Shown here: positions 62,943 through 64,000 of the stretch, one piece after another
How the letters are laid out: each line of letters opens with the position of its first letter
How positions within the stretch are numbered: position 1 is the stretch's first letter
DNA from: Burkholderiales bacterium
Lineage (GTDB): Bacteria; Pseudomonadota; Gammaproteobacteria; Burkholderiales; Burkholderiaceae_F
Reading direction: 5' to 3'
Assembly: GCA_016716275.1 (NCBI GenBank)
Contig: JADJWR010000004.1
Span: 1-64,000 of the forward strand
Length of the DNA stretch: 64,000 bases
Made by a program: the position numbers and the translations under genes
Notes under the pieces: generated by a model
What the model saw: the letters and a program-made list of their open reading frames with translations, nothing else
Told to the model about the DNA's origin: nothing
Database searches by the model: none

Positions 62943-64000
62943 ATGAGCGCAGTCCCCCTCGACGCCAGCCTGAATGTCCCCGCTTACGTCAAGCACAAGA
63001 AGCTGATCGACTGGGTCGGGTCGATCGCCCGTTTGACACAGCCCGACCGCGTCGTCTGGTGCGACGGCTCGGTCCAGGAGTCGGAGCGGCTGTGCGACGA
63101 GATGGTCCGCGCCGGCACGCTGCGGCGGCTGAACCCGGCCAAGCGGGCGAATTCCTTCCTCGCCTGGTCCGACCCGTCGGACGTGGCGCGGGTCGAGGAC
63201 CGCACGTTCATCTGCACCGACACGGCGAAGGAGGCCGGTCCGACCAACAACTGGATGGACCCGGCGCAGATGCGCTCGACGCTCAATGGCCTGTTCGCCG
63301 GCTGCATGCGCGGGAGGACGATGTACGTGATCCCGTTCTCGATGGGACCGCTCGGCTCGCACATCGCGCATATCGGCGTCGAGGTCAGCGACAGCCCGTA
63401 CGTGGTCGTCAACATGCGGCTGATGACGCGGATGGGGCGTGCGGTGTTCGACGTACTGCGCGAGGACGGCGAGTTCGTCCCCTGCGTGCACTCGGTCGGC
63501 AAGCCGCTGGCGCCGGGCGAGAAGGACGTCGCCTGGCCGTGCAACGACAGCAAGTACATCGTGCACTTTCCGAAGACGCGCGAGATCTGGAGCTTCGGCT
63601 CGGGCTACGGCGGCAACGCGCTGCTCGGCAAGAAATGCCTGGCGCTGCGCATCGCCTCGTACATGGGCCGTGACCAGGGCTGGCTCGCCGAGCACATGCT
63701 GATCCTGGGTGTCACGTCGCCAGCCGGCAAGAAGTACCACGTCGCGGCGGCGTTTCCGTCGGCCTGCGGCAAGACCAACTTCGCGATGCTGATCCCGCCG
63801 CCGGCGTTCGCCGGCTGGAAAGTGTCGACGATCGGCGAGGACATCGCCTGGATCAAGCCGCACGAGGACGGCCGCCTGTACGCGATCAATCCGGAGTACG
63901 GCTGCTTCGGCGTCGCGCCCGGCACCAGCGACAAGAGCAACCACAACGCGATGGCGATGCTGCATTCGAACGTCATCTTCACCAACGTCGCGCTGACCGA
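62943..64000 (+). CDS. pckG: Phosphoenolpyruvate carboxykinase, GTP type, 3' end beyond window
   Basis: Converts oxaloacetate to PEP with GTP, the entry to gluconeogenesis. About 352 residues are in the window. Start MSAVPLDASLNVPAYVKHKK; markers FICTDTAKEAGPTNNWMDPA, YVIPFSMGPLGSHIAHIGVE, FGSGYGGNALLGKKCLALRI and the GTP-type P-loop AAFPSACGKTNFAMLIPP with the reactive Cys, and PEYGCFGVAPGTSDKSN. The ATP type lacks these blocks. The reading frame is open to the window edge; a full enzyme has about 600 residues. Confidence 0.96.
   Translation, partial: MSAVPLDASLNVPAYVKHKKLIDWVGSIARLTQPDRVVWCDGSVQESERLCDEMVRAGTLRRLNPAKRANSFLAWSDPSDVARVEDRTFICTDTAKEAGPTNNWMDPAQMRSTLNGLFAGCMRGRTMYVIPFSMGPLGSHIAHIGVEVSDSPYVVVNMRLMTRMGRAVFDVLREDGEFVPCVHSVGKPLAPGEKDVAWPCNDSKYIVHFPKTREIWSFGSGYGGNALLGKKCLALRIASYMGRDQGWLAEHMLILGVTSPAGKKYHVAAAFPSACGKTNFAMLIPPPAFAGWKVSTIGEDIAWIKPHEDGRLYAINPEYGCFGVAPGTSDKSNHNAMAMLHSNVIFTNVALT

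Overview
The window is very GC-rich DNA with strong G/C bias at third codon positions. It carries the chromosomal origin neighbourhood in the order gyrB-dnaN-dnaA-[oriC]-rpmH-rnpA-yidD-yidC-(small membrane gene)-mnmE. With a GTP-type PEP carboxykinase, a TAXI-TRAP/DUF1850 transporter, a DadA-like dehydrogenase and a QseBC/TctDE-like two-component pair, this points to a betaproteobacterium, probably Burkholderiales. The genus cannot be told from the sequence. No tRNA, rRNA, CRISPR array, integrase or transposase was seen.

Layout. 0-2.4 kb: a CBS-domain gene cut by the window edge, dinB, a HicA-like orphan and the 3' end of prfC, all disturbed by single-base frame changes that look like poor sequence at a contig end. 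2.2-11.8 kb: prfC, an MFS carrier, a YihG-like acyltransferase, a CWC cysteine-rich protein, a BTLCP cysteine protease, a periplasmic cytochrome c and a four-gene oxidoreductase operon (NMO-DoxX-AKR-GNAT). 11.9-16.3 kb: a translationally coupled cluster (thermostable-hemolysin family protein, AMP-dependent ligase, haem-oxygenase-like diiron oxidase, SDR, secreted TPR protein). This is the best candidate for an undescribed pathway. 16.3-28.8 kb: two-component system, AraC regulator, PIMT, Rieske oxygenase, Thr/Ser-type dehydratase, a folE-BLUF pair, frameshifted dadA, an M17 aminopeptidase, a core-MetE methionine synthase and a TetR regulator with a paired operator. 28.9-36.2 kb: DUF4397 lipoprotein, an operon of a serine-less signal-peptidase-like protein, a ChaN-like protein and a 584-residue unknown, a PNPOx-like protein, a duplicated-module lipoprotein with a polyglycine linker, and a glycine-zipper lipoprotein. 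36.3-42.1 kb: anti-sigma, ECF sigma, subtilase, SLC13 permease and glycerate kinase. Three matching promoter-like sites (GGAAT, 16 bases, CGT) lie in front of the transcription units around the sigma gene and suggest a local regulon. 42.1-52.4 kb: replication-origin and membrane-insertion genes. 52.7-64 kb: panB, a TAXI-TRAP transport operon, a sarcosine-oxidase-type flavoprotein, a lipoprotein hydrolase, a frameshifted AbrB-type membrane protein, an epimerase, a cold-shock protein and the 5' part of pckG.

How genes work together: the origin block supplies replication initiation, tRNA 5' processing and modification, and membrane protein insertion. The SLC13 permease and glycerate kinase form a plausible uptake-and-use pair for glycerate. 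The TAXI receptor, DUF1850 protein and fused permease form one transporter, with a nearby amine or amino-acid oxidase that may act on its substrate. Assignments come from reading translated motifs by eye; no database search was possible.
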